This document shows positions 1 through 5,457 of a DNA stretch of 5,457 nt, piece by piece. The stretch lies in assembly GCA_964435965.1 (NCBI GenBank), contig CAYTBB010000087.1:1-5457 (forward strand). Reading direction: 5' to 3'. Each line of letters starts with the position of its first letter. Position 1 is the stretch's first letter. The notes under the pieces were generated by a model. That model saw only the letters and a list, made by a program, of their open reading frames with translations, was not told the origin of the DNA and searched no databases. A program made the position numbers and the translations under genes. Source of the stretch: 20-14-all-45-10 sp964435965. Lineage in GTDB: Bacteria; Chloroflexota; Dehalococcoidia; GIF9; AB-539-J10.

Positions 1-326
1 AATTCGGGGCATTCATCCGTATAGGACCCGTTGACGCCCTCCTTCACGTATCTCAACTAATGGACGACTACATTTCCTATGACGAACGACAAGGAGTTCT
101 TATGGGCAAAGAAACGAAAAGGAAACTCAAGACTGGAGACCGCGTGCGAGTTCGCATAACAGCTGTTTCTTTAGGTCGTAGCGGAGGTTCCGGGAAGATA
201 GGGGTAACTGCTAGGCAGCCTTTCCTTGGGAAGATTGAGTGGATCCGGAAGGAAGTGGAAAAGATAGAGGTACCCGGTACAGAAGATTCAGGGGATGCCA
301 AGACAGCAGGAGAATCAAAGAAATGA
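1..326 (+). CDS. rpo7: DNA-directed RNA polymerase subunit Rpo7 (RpoE'), C-terminal part
   Basis: Partial gene; the start lies upstream of the window and the reading frame enters at base 3. Rpo7 pairs with Rpo4 to form the stalk of archaeal RNA polymerase, which helps promoter opening and binds emerging RNA. The visible 107 residues cover the S1/OB-fold domain: GAFIRIGPVDALLHVSQ, then MDDYISYDE, a KLKTGDRVRVRI strand, and KIGVTARQPFLGKIEWI, all typical of the Rpo7 S1 domain. About 80 N-terminal residues should be missing, judging from the usual family length of about 180-190. The last ~25 residues form a charged tail rich in E, D and K. The ATG at 60 is internal and not the start. The stop codon overlaps the spt4 start (ATGA), which implies translational coupling. 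Identification is by recognition of family sequence. Confidence 0.95.
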   Translation, partial: FGAFIRIGPVDALLHVSQLMDDYISYDERQGVLMGKETKRKLKTGDRVRVRITAVSLGRSGGSGKIGVTARQPFLGKIEWIRKEVEKIEVPGTEDSGDAKTAGESKK

Positions 327-508
327 CAGACAAAGCATGTAGAGAGTGCCACATAATATCCTATGGCTCTATATGTCCTAACTGCAAGGGCACCAACCTA
401 AGCGATGACTTCTCTGGTGTAGTGGTGATCATTGATCCTGAGGGCTCGGCTATAGCTCGCGCCATGAAAGTGAAGGAGAAAGGACACTACGCGCTTCGAG
501 TAAGGTAG
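323..508 (+). CDS. spt4: Transcription elongation factor Spt4 (RpoE'')
   Basis: Encodes 61 residues, the normal size for archaeal Spt4. This zinc protein binds the NGN domain of Spt5, and the complex clamps RNA polymerase for processive elongation. Two cysteine pairs, C6-x2-C9 and C18-x2-C21, form the zinc ribbon. They are followed by the family features NLSDDFSGVVVIIDPEGS and a C-terminal YALRVR. The ATG at 323 is chosen because it lies right before the CRECH zinc knuckle and overlaps the rpo7 stop by 4 bases. A Shine-Dalgarno-like GGAG sits at 309-312, 10 bases upstream. The longer open frame starting at 239 is out-of-frame overlap with rpo7 and not part of the protein. In many archaea the next gene is the DUF359 kinase; here that gene is about 4.5 kb away. 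Confidence 0.95.
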   Translation: MTDKACRECHIISYGSICPNCKGTNLSDDFSGVVVIIDPEGSAIARAMKVKEKGHYALRVR

Positions 509-530
509 GTAACCCGAATATCACTGTTAA

Positions 531-540
531 CTCTTTTTTG
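531..540 (+). terminator. T-run terminator after spt4
   Basis: The sequence CTCTTTTTTG has six consecutive T residues (534-539), about 25 bases after the spt4 stop. Archaeal RNA polymerase terminates on T-runs without needing a strong hairpin, so this probably ends the rpo7-spt4 transcript. The rest of 541-619 holds no gene I can support. It has only a weak 5-base inverted repeat (AATCC at 557-561, GGATT at 568-572), and transcripts from both sides converge there. Confidence 0.55.
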
Positions 541-619
541 AACACTATATGAAAAGAATCCCCTTAAGGATTAGAAATAATATAGTACTCTCTCATCTCT
601 CTTCTATATTCTGTACAAA

Positions 620-787
620 CTACCGTCTGTTACCATAACGGAACCATAGCCAAAGTACTTGAAGAGTAAAACCCGTACCAAGAACGAGTAACGCCCCATC
701 TTTCTCTCCCATTGCCCAAAGAATAGTGAAAGAAAGGAAAGCCATTGTTGTAGGAAGGAATTTGTTGAAAATCACATCCAATACCAT
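620..787 (-). CDS. Small two-helix membrane protein, 55 residues
   Basis: Read on the minus strand from an ATG (785-787) to a TAG (620-622). The protein has two hydrophobic stretches, roughly residues 10-27 (FLPTTMAFLSFTILWAMG) and 31-50 (GALLVLGTGF onward to LWLWF). They are joined by the short polar turn EKD, and the protein ends in the basic tail RYGNRR. This suggests a membrane hairpin with both ends in the cytoplasm. Support for a real gene: a strong purine-rich ribosome site (GGGGAGAG, 794-801) lies 6 bases before the ATG, and a TATA-like element at 831-839 is correctly spaced for a short leader. I do not recognise the family and assign no function. It is convergent with spt4 and divergent from the 64-residue gene. 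It could still be a chance open frame, but the hydrophobic pattern with matching signals argues against that. Confidence 0.6.
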   Translation of the reverse strand: MVLDVIFNKFLPTTMAFLSFTILWAMGEKDGALLVLGTGFTLQVLWLWFRYGNRR

Positions 788-840
788 ATTATTCTCTCCC
801 CTATTTCTTACCTCTGATAGTTGTTATAAGCATATAAAAG
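788..840 (-). promoter_or_regulatory. Promoter and ribosome site of the 55-residue membrane gene
   Basis: On the minus strand, TTTTATATG (831-839) resembles an archaeal TATA box. A start site about 25 bases downstream (near 810) would give a leader of some 23 bases carrying GGGGAGAG at 794-801. On the plus strand the same bases read CATATAAAAG and could also serve the divergent gene at 901, so the region may be bidirectional. Inferred from pattern and spacing only. Confidence 0.5.
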
Positions 841-900
841 GTGTTTGATTACCAAACGTTTTATCTGTTGAATGAGTATATTATACTGTTTCGAGCATCA

Positions 901-1095
901 ATGAAAGTTGAAGTGGGAAGGTTCAAGGACGGAAGATTAATGGTGAAAGTAGTCTTTGAACAAGACAGTAACTTCAGGAAAGAAACATTTTCTTGGGTAC
1001 CCACTTTTGAAGAAGTTGACCGTATCTCCAAGACGCTTGTAAGCATTGATTCTGTTAACATGAAAGATAGCAAGGTTCAAAGTTTGAAGAGATAA
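901..1095 (+). CDS. Hypothetical protein, 64 residues
   Basis: A small soluble protein with no signal peptide, membrane segment, cysteine pair or helix-turn-helix visible. The first ~20 residues (MKVEVGRFKDGRLMVKVVFE) read as a beta hairpin with a turn at KDGR. A segment FSWVPTFEEVDRISKTL looks like a loop leading into an amphipathic helix, so the likely fold is small alpha/beta. The frame is open back to a GTG at 841, but that codon directly abuts the TATA-like element TATAAAAG and would lie upstream of any transcript from it. The ATG at 901 is therefore preferred; a TTG at 868 is also possible. No clear Shine-Dalgarno sequence precedes it. It lies 95 bases upstream of the restriction-modification gene on the same strand. 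I do not recognise the family; a role with the large gene is only suggested by position. Confidence 0.55.
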   Translation: MKVEVGRFKDGRLMVKVVFEQDSNFRKETFSWVPTFEEVDRISKTLVSIDSVNMKDSKVQSLKR

Positions 1096-1118
1096 ACAAC
1101 AACAGAAAATAATGGAAA

Positions 1119-1134
1119 ACAATTTAAAAATTGT
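1119..1134. repeat. Inverted repeat ACAATTT-AA-AAATTGT
   Basis: Two perfect 7-base arms (1119-1125 and 1128-1134) flank a 2-base centre in the gap before the large gene. The spacing is too tight for a stable RNA hairpin. It looks more like a binding site for a dimeric DNA-binding protein, or simply AT-rich chance symmetry. It lies 15 bases before the TATA-like CATATAAC (1149-1156), where an operator or activator site could be expected. Confidence 0.3.
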
Positions 1135-1148
1135 CTAGTCTGAAAAAA

Positions 1149-1156
1149 CATATAAC
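1149..1156 (+). promoter_or_regulatory. Possible TATA box of the restriction-modification gene
   Basis: CATATAAC, preceded by an A-run, would place the transcript start near 1178. That leaves at most a very short leader before the TTG at 1191, in keeping with the absence of a Shine-Dalgarno sequence. A second AT-rich candidate at 1158-1166 would place the start near 1190. Inferred from spacing only. Confidence 0.35.
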
Positions 1157-1190
1157 TTCATAAAAAACACTGAATAGATGTTGATGATTC

Positions 1191-4070
1191 TTGAGCGTCC
1201 CCAAAGCTACGGAGATGACAATTAGGAATTTTCTAATGAAAGAATTAGAGAAAAGAGGTATCAAGGTCAACACTGAGATTTCTTACAGAACTCCTATTGG
1301 ACGTTTGATGCCTGACCTGCTTCTTTGTAATGGAGCAGAATATGTTGTGGAAACAAAGCTAGGAGCCGAAGCAAAACTTCTAGATGCCATGGTTCAACTC
1401 TATGATTATTCTAAATATACCCAAACAAATGGGGGTTTTGCAGTCCTTTTTCCACAGGAATTAAGACGTGCTTGGGATATAGAAATCATTGAAAAGATTG
1501 TTAGTGACCCAAAACTAAAATATATTGCTACTGCCACCTTCAAAGATGCTAGACCCAGCCAAAGGTTTGTTGGTAACCTTTCTGAAATGGCTGATTGGAT
1601 AGCCAATCATGTTTTAAGACATCCCTCAGTTGAAGCGGATACTGGTTTTGCCATTAAAGTTCTAACCGAAGCTGTAGAGTATTTAGCAACCAGTGTTAAA
1701 GTACTCAAAGATAAAGAACTAGAAGATATCTTTGGTGGAAAAACAGTTTTTGAGAACATTTTACAGTATGAAGAAGGACGCTATCCTCTTGAAGAACTGA
1801 GACAAGCAACAACATACTTGCTTACAAACCAAATCATCTTTTATCATGTCCTTTCAAAAATGGATATTGCTTTTGAGGATATAGATGAGGATAAGATAGG
1901 AAAACCCAATGACCTACTCAAATATTTCAAACCTGTATTAGAGAAAGACTATAGTTCCATTTTTGGTTTCGATGTAGCCTCAAGACTGCCTGAATCTTCT
2001 ACAAGAATAATAAAGAAAGTAATAATGGCTGTAAAAGCTTTAGCACCTGAAAAGATAGGACATGACGTTTTGGGTAAAGTCTTTCATGACTTGATACCTT
2101 TCAATATTAGGAAAGCTGTTGCTGCCTTTTATACAAACAATGAAGCTGCTGAAATTCTTACACAATTATCAATTACCGACCCTGACGCAAAGGTTATGGA
2201 TTTAGCAGTTGGAAGTGGGACTCTCTTAGTTGCTGCATATCGAAGAAAAAGAGAATTAAAAAAGAAAACTGGAACATTCGATTTATCAAAAGACCACAAA
2301 AGATTCTTGGAAAAAGATTTGACAGGAATTGACATAATGCCTTTTGCAGCCCATCTTGCTGTTATGCATCTCTCTCTTCAAGCATTATTGTCAGAGACTG
2401 AAAAAGTAAGAATTGCAGTGTGGGATTCCACAGAACTAAAACCTGGAATGAACATACCTGCAATACGCAGTGAATTGAAAGCTGCTTACAAGAGACCAAC
2501 ACTAGACATGTTCAAAGAAGGGGGTACCACTTTTCTTAAAGACGCTTACATCAAAAAAGGTGCAATCACCTTAGATGGAGTTGGTGGAGAAGAAATACCT
2601 CTGGAAAAAGCAGATTTAGTACTAATGAATCCTCCATTTACGAGACAAGAAAGACTCCCAAAACAATATAAAATCTCTTTAAGCAAGCGACTTAAGGAAT
2701 ATGAAGAATATTTGCATGGACAACTGGGACTACATGGATATTTCGTATTATTAGCTGACCGTTTTGTGAAAGAAGGCGGAAGGCTAGCTCTTGTTCTTCC
2801 TTCAAGTATTTTGAGAATCCAATCTACTCAAGGTATCAGAGAACTACTAAGTAAAAATTATACAATCGAATATATTTTCACAACTTGGAAAAGAGCTGCA
2901 TTTTCAGAGAGTGCAAAATTCAGAGAAGTACTGCTTATTGCCAAGAAGAACAGTTCTCCATCTGATAATGAATATTGTGCAGTAGTTAATCTAAAACGAA
3001 TGCCAGAAAATTTGAGGGATGCTAGAGAAGTTGCTCTTAAGGCGAAAATAGGATTCAAGAAAAAACTGGAAATAGACGATGAAGATTTGGCAATATTCTT
3101 CGTAAGTCAGAAAGAATTGAAAACGAATCTTGAAAATTGGTTTAGTTATATAGCTGCTTATGACCCAAAGCTATTCAGAATCTTCGAAAATATAGAACAA
3201 GTTGCTAAGGATAAATTGATACATATGGATTACGATGCTCAAGAATTCGACCTGAGACATGTTAAACAAGAGAATGTTCATGGAATTGTTGTTAGATATC
3301 CAGAAAGAGCTAGGAGAAGAAACGATAGGTACTATGTTACGAAAATACAAAAAAAAGCACTTATAGCCAAAGAGAGGTTCTTTAATGAGGAAGCCAAAAT
3401 TCCTCTTACTAGTCTTTCTTATGGGTTGCGTAGCTCATCTGGTGTTAGAACCGTAGATGTGAGCACTCAAACTGATTTTGTAATAATTAAAAACTTTGGA
3501 GATTTGAACAAGGTCTGTCCTGGAATTAAGAAAACAACATTGAAAAAATGGAAGGGTAAAGTGGAATCAAGGTCTTCTAATTTGTTAATTGCTAGACGTT
3601 TTGTTCTTCCTGCACCAGGGTTATCAGTGCTTGCATTTTATTCAGATAAACCAATGGTTGGTGTTGACATGTGGAGTATCAAAGGTTTGTCAAATGAAGA
3701 AGCTAAGCTTCAGGCGCTTTGGTTTAATAGTACACTAAATCTTCTTCAAGTATATCTACTGAGAACTCTTGATACTTGGATGAAAATTCACGATTATACT
3801 CTAAATGAATTTGTCTTCTTGAATATTGGAAAATTATCACAAAAAGAACGAAAAGAGCTTTTAACCCTTTTTGATGAATTTGGAAACACTGAGCTTCCAA
3901 GTATTCTTACACAGCTCAAACAAAAACATAACTTGCGTAGAAAAGTCGATATGGCTTTTCTTAAAATATTTGGATACGACGAAACTGATGCAAGAAGGCT
4001 ATTAGACCAAATATATGAGCTATTATCAGAAGAAATCATTAGATTGAAGATTTTCATGAAGGAAAACTAA
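1191..4070 (+). CDS. Type IIG-like restriction enzyme/N6-adenine DNA methyltransferase, single chain
   Basis: A 959-residue protein that probably both methylates adenine in a specific DNA site and cuts unmodified DNA. Residues ~10-110 carry a PD-(D/E)XK nuclease signature: P41-D42, then E54-T-K56, with a possible upstream acidic residue E29. Residues ~150-300 are largely helical and act as a linker. The methyltransferase core follows: motif X-like FYTNNEAAEIL (313-323), motif I DLAVGSGT (337-344) for S-adenosylmethionine, motif II GIDIMP (379-384), motif IV NPPF (480-483, catalytic), and the strand GGRLALVLPSSIL (529-541). Residues ~570-880 resemble a target recognition region, including a LWFNSTLNLL segment; the end is helical. 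No separate specificity subunit or helicase is in the window. The TTG at 1191 is the first possible start and ATG at 1215 the alternative, losing only 8 residues. GC is about a third, well below the flanking housekeeping genes, which suggests transfer. The frame is intact. Confidence 0.85.
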   Translation: MSVPKATEMTIRNFLMKELEKRGIKVNTEISYRTPIGRLMPDLLLCNGAEYVVETKLGAEAKLLDAMVQLYDYSKYTQTNGGFAVLFPQELRRAWDIEIIEKIVSDPKLKYIATATFKDARPSQRFVGNLSEMADWIANHVLRHPSVEADTGFAIKVLTEAVEYLATSVKVLKDKELEDIFGGKTVFENILQYEEGRYPLEELRQATTYLLTNQIIFYHVLSKMDIAFEDIDEDKIGKPNDLLKYFKPVLEKDYSSIFGFDVASRLPESSTRIIKKVIMAVKALAPEKIGHDVLGKVFHDLIPFNIRKAVAAFYTNNEAAEILTQLSITDPDAKVMDLAVGSGTLLVAAYRRKRELKKKTGTFDLSKDHKRFLEKDLTGIDIMPFAAHLAVMHLSLQALLSETEKVRIAVWDSTELKPGMNIPAIRSELKAAYKRPTLDMFKEGGTTFLKDAYIKKGAITLDGVGGEEIPLEKADLVLMNPPFTRQERLPKQYKISLSKRLKEYEEYLHGQLGLHGYFVLLADRFVKEGGRLALVLPSSILRIQSTQGIRELLSKNYTIEYIFTTWKRAAFSESAKFREVLLIAKKNSSPSDNEYCAVVNLKRMPENLRDAREVALKAKIGFKKKLEIDDEDLAIFFVSQKELKTNLENWFSYIAAYDPKLFRIFENIEQVAKDKLIHMDYDAQEFDLRHVKQENVHGIVVRYPERARRRNDRYYVTKIQKKALIAKERFFNEEAKIPLTSLSYGLRSSSGVRTVDVSTQTDFVIIKNFGDLNKVCPGIKKTTLKKWKGKVESRSSNLLIARRFVLPAPGLSVLAFYSDKPMVGVDMWSIKGLSNEEAKLQALWFNSTLNLLQVYLLRTLDTWMKIHDYTLNEFVFLNIGKLSQKERKELLTLFDEFGNTELPSILTQLKQKHNLRRKVDMAFLKIFGYDETDARRLLDQIYELLSEEIIRLKIFMKEN

Positions 4071-4105
4071 CCACGTCATTGTGGAAAAGAAGTAGTTAGA
4101 AAGAG

Positions 4106-4252
4106 ATGGGTAAGAGAGACGGTTATGTCTGCAAGAACTGCGGATTTGTTCTGCCTAAGGAAGATGCTGTTGTTTCTGGTTATGATTCTCAGTCTAGTCT
4201 AAGGCATATTCATTGTCCTAAATGTGGAAAGATAATTACTCATACACCTTAA
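4106..4252 (+). CDS. Small zinc-ribbon protein, 48 residues
   Basis: ATG to TAA, with a stop codon in frame just upstream (4097-4099), so the ATG is the only start. Two CxxCG knuckles, C9-x2-C12-G and C37-x2-C40-G, frame a middle section containing GYDSQSSLRHIH. This is a classic treble-clef or zinc-ribbon arrangement that should bind one zinc ion. Such proteins bind nucleic acid or another protein; the exact role cannot be read. It begins 35 bases after the stop of the large restriction-modification gene on the same strand and is probably transcribed with it. No strong Shine-Dalgarno sequence is visible. It could be a regulator, an accessory factor of the enzyme, or an unrelated small archaeal zinc protein. 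The cysteine spacing makes a chance open frame unlikely. Confidence 0.75.
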   Translation: MGKRDGYVCKNCGFVLPKEDAVVSGYDSQSSLRHIHCPKCGKIITHTP

Positions 4253-4279
4253 TGTAGAAGCATAGCAGAGCCTAATACT

Positions 4280-4285
4280 AAAAAA
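4280..4285 (-). terminator. T-run terminator of the 122-residue membrane gene
   Basis: Six consecutive A residues on the plus strand read as TTTTTT on the minus strand, about 80 bases after the stop of the convergent membrane gene. The gap 4253-4366 between the two converging genes holds no other supported gene. A T-rich stretch near 4309-4323 may end the plus-strand transcript. Confidence 0.4.
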
Positions 4286-4366
4286 CAACTAACTATCATT
4301 CCAGCTATGTTTATTCTCTTGTCTCATCCATCAATTAAAATATCTCTCAGAGGAATTTCTGTCTTT

Positions 4367-4735
4367 CTATTCTCTGTCTGCTGAAGGTTTTTTCAACGAA
4401 TAAATTAGTACTGCTAGTCCCATCGACGACATTATCAATCCAGCGATGAAAGACATCATCACTAAAGACATAACAATAGCTGGTCGTACTTCCAAATCAG
4501 TAAACGGTATTAGCAAACGAGGCTGTATTTCCATACCATAGTATCCGACTAGCGAAAGTATTACACCAATCGGAACCATTGGTTTACATCTTCCAATATA
4601 TTTCCGATATTCTTGCCAAGTTATCTTTTTTCTTCCCAATCTTCTTCTCATAGCGTATGTTGATCCCAATCCAGTAAAGAATCCAACGATGCTGACTAAG
4701 GCAATAAGAATTAATTTCATGAATAATTCGTCCAA
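4367..4735 (-). CDS. Hypothetical integral membrane protein, 122 residues, three helices
   Basis: Three hydrophobic segments are visible: residues ~8-28 (LILIALVSIVGFFTGLGSTY), ~53-68 (MVPIGVILSLVGYYGM) and ~86-112 (AIVMSLVMMSFIAGLIMSSM onward). A strongly basic stretch (RRRLGRKK, 30-37) follows the first helix and a KK pair follows the third. By the positive-inside rule these face the cytoplasm, so the N-terminus would be outside. The start is taken as TTG at 4735 because GGGGG (4743-4747) lies 7 bases upstream. The ATG at residue 6 (4720) would be too far from that site. No catalytic motif, cysteine pair or lipobox is visible, and I do not recognise the family. It converges on the zinc-ribbon gene and is divergent from the DUF359 gene. 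Any link to the restriction-modification gene is unproven. Confidence 0.75.
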   Translation of the reverse strand: MDELFMKLILIALVSIVGFFTGLGSTYAMRRRLGRKKITWQEYRKYIGRCKPMVPIGVILSLVGYYGMEIQPRLLIPFTDLEVRPAIVMSLVMMSFIAGLIMSSMGLAVLIYSLKKPSADRE

Positions 4736-4792
4736 AGTCTAACCCCCTTAATATGAAAACCAATTGTATTAGATATCAAGAACATATAAAAT
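4736..4792 (-). promoter_or_regulatory. Promoter and ribosome site of the 122-residue membrane gene
   Basis: On the minus strand TTTTATATG (4783-4791) is a good TATA-like element. A start about 25 bases downstream (near 4762) gives a leader of ~27 bases that includes the GGGGG ribosome site at 4743-4747. The same nonamer and a similar spacing occur before the 55-residue membrane gene. Confidence 0.5.
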
Positions 4793-5031
4793 CATCGACA
4801 ACCAATCAGAGAAAAAAACCACAATCTCCTCTCTCCATTTCTCTATCTTTACCAGAAAACAGAATATTAGATTATCTCTTGTACAATCCAACTTTTCCAA
4901 TAAAGGAGTACGAAAGTACAAAGTAGAAAGTTTTAATGTAATTTCTCTTGGTCAGATAATGCGACCAAGAAGGTACCAAAAACAGAAATGAAAGGTTAAA
5001 TTAACGAAGGTACAATTCTAAATCGAGTACT
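4793..5031. other. Non-coding stretch upstream of the DUF359 gene
   Basis: AT-rich sequence with no convincing gene on either strand. It contains a GTAC-GAAA-GTAC mini-hairpin (4908-4919), an 8-base-pair inverted repeat (4946-4970), and two copies of GAAGGTAC (4969-4976 and 5006-5013). A TATA-like TTAAATTA near 4996-5003 would place a transcript start at about 5025. That fits a very short leader or leaderless mRNA for the gene at 5032, which has no Shine-Dalgarno sequence. Confidence 0.4.
4946..4970. repeat. Inverted repeat TCTTGGTC / GACCAAGA
   Basis: Perfect 8-base arms (4946-4953 and 4963-4970) are separated by 9 bases. It could form an RNA hairpin or be a protein-binding site about 60 bases before the DUF359 start. 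It is not followed by a T-run, so it is not an obvious terminator. It lies upstream of the likely promoter of the next gene, which favours an operator over an RNA element. Confidence 0.45.
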
Positions 5032-5457
5032 ATGTCTAAGGAAGAGCCCTCTAAGCCTATACACTTACCTAAATATGATAAAACTGTAATTCGTCTCCTA
5101 ACTAATGAACTACGCAAGGAATTGAAGAAGCCTCAGGGACTGTTGATTGAAGGTCCCTTAGAAAAAACCATGAAGAGGCTGAAAGAGCTTATCGAGAAGG
5201 AAAAACCCTCAACGGTCATTTCTGTGGGCGACATAGTGTCCCGCAACATGATTGAATATGGCATCTCTTTGAATGTGTTAATAGTCGACAACAAGGTTAT
5301 GAGAAAACCCATCCAACCGATAACGGTGGACGCTGACCAAACGTTATATGCAAAGAATCCTCCGGGAGCCATAACTGACGAGGCTTGGACGGTAATAAGA
5401 AGCGCTATTGAGCAAAAGGGAAAAACAAGGGTGATGGTTGACGGGGAGGAAGATTTA
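5032..5457 (+). CDS. GTP-dependent dephospho-CoA kinase (DUF359 family), N-terminal part
   Basis: Phosphorylates dephospho-CoA using GTP, the last step of coenzyme A synthesis in many archaea; it is unrelated to bacterial CoaE. The 142 visible residues contain the family landmarks in order: QGLLIEGP (35-42), SVGDIVS (64-70, with the conserved aspartate D67), LIVDNK (83-88), NPPGAIT (109-115) and VDGEEDL (136-142) at the window edge. Family members are usually about 160-200 residues, so a short C-terminal part lies beyond the window. The ATG at 5032 gives the expected N-terminal length. There is no Shine-Dalgarno sequence, and a TATA-like element near 4996-5003 suggests a leaderless or nearly leaderless mRNA. 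In many archaea this gene follows spt4 and precedes rps24e. Here it has its own promoter after the intervening block. Base composition is close to that of rpo7-spt4. Confidence 0.9.
   Translation, partial: MSKEEPSKPIHLPKYDKTVIRLLTNELRKELKKPQGLLIEGPLEKTMKRLKELIEKEKPSTVISVGDIVSRNMIEYGISLNVLIVDNKVMRKPIQPITVDADQTLYAKNPPGAITDEAWTVIRSAIEQKGKTRVMVDGEEDL

Noticed and set aside
549..638. A 29-codon plus-strand open frame after spt4 starting MKRIPLRIRNN
   Set aside because: Too short, no ribosome site, and it overlaps the end of the minus-strand 55-residue gene.
841..900. N-terminal extension of the 64-residue protein from GTG 841
   Set aside because: The GTG touches the TATA-like element, so a transcript from that promoter would not include it, and the extension has no ribosome site.
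4071..4084. CCAC-GTCATT-GTGG inverted repeat after the stop of the large gene
   Set aside because: Only 4 base pairs and no T-run follows, so it is not supported as a terminator or binding site.
4753..4926. A 57-codon plus-strand open frame starting MKTNCIRYQEH and ending near KEYESTK
   Set aside because: It begins inside the promoter and leader of the minus-strand membrane gene, has no ribosome site or placed TATA box, and its composition (many S, T, N, K) fits translated AT-rich non-coding DNA. A faint resemblance of its end to a winged-helix segment is not enough.
496..5029. A 7-base direct repeat TCGAGTA at 496-502 (end of spt4) and 5023-5029 (just before the DUF359 start), as possible insertion-site duplication
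   Set aside because: The positions are suggestive, but seven bases shared between two windows of this size are expected by chance fairly often, and no integrase or transposase is present.
1..5457. tRNA, rRNA, CRISPR array, C/D box RNA or insertion sequence
   Set aside because: Looked for tRNA T-loop patterns, regularly spaced repeats, paired C and D boxes outside genes, and transposase motifs; none was seen.

Overview
The window comes from an archaeon. It begins in the 3' end of the gene for RNA polymerase subunit Rpo7 (RpoE'), continues into spt4 (RpoE''), and ends inside a gene for a GTP-dependent dephospho-CoA kinase (DUF359 family). TATA-like promoter elements, T-run termination without strong hairpins, and possibly leaderless starts all fit archaea. 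The exact lineage cannot be read from the window. A TACK-type archaeon (for example Bathyarchaeia) is a guess from the look of the Rpo7 and Spt4 proteins, not a demonstrated placement.

Layout: rpo7 (partial, +) overlaps spt4 (+) by 4 bases, then a T-run terminator follows. A region of about 4.5 kb (roughly 509-5031) then separates spt4 from the DUF359 gene. It holds a 55-residue two-helix membrane protein (620-787, -), a 64-residue protein of unknown function (901-1095, +), a 959-residue restriction-modification-like protein (1191-4070, +), a 48-residue zinc-ribbon protein (4106-4252, +), and a 122-residue three-helix membrane protein (4367-4735, -). About 300 bases follow without a convincing gene. 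The DUF359 gene (5032 to the window end, +) runs off the edge.

From general knowledge, rpo7, spt4, the DUF359 kinase gene, rps24e and rps27ae are commonly neighbours in archaea, so the middle block looks like an insertion into a housekeeping cluster. Hand counts of sample lines agree: about 42-55% GC in rpo7 and 43-47% in the DUF359 gene, against about 32-35% in the large gene.

The large protein joins a PD-(D/E)XK-type nuclease signature near its N-terminus to an N6-adenine methyltransferase core (motif I DLAVGSGT, motif IV NPPF) and a C-terminal region that looks like target recognition. It is therefore probably a single-chain type IIG-like enzyme acting in defence. The small genes beside it are unrecognised. 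They may be accessory to it, or unrelated passengers in an accessory hotspot. The two minus-strand membrane genes have closely similar promoter and leader layouts.
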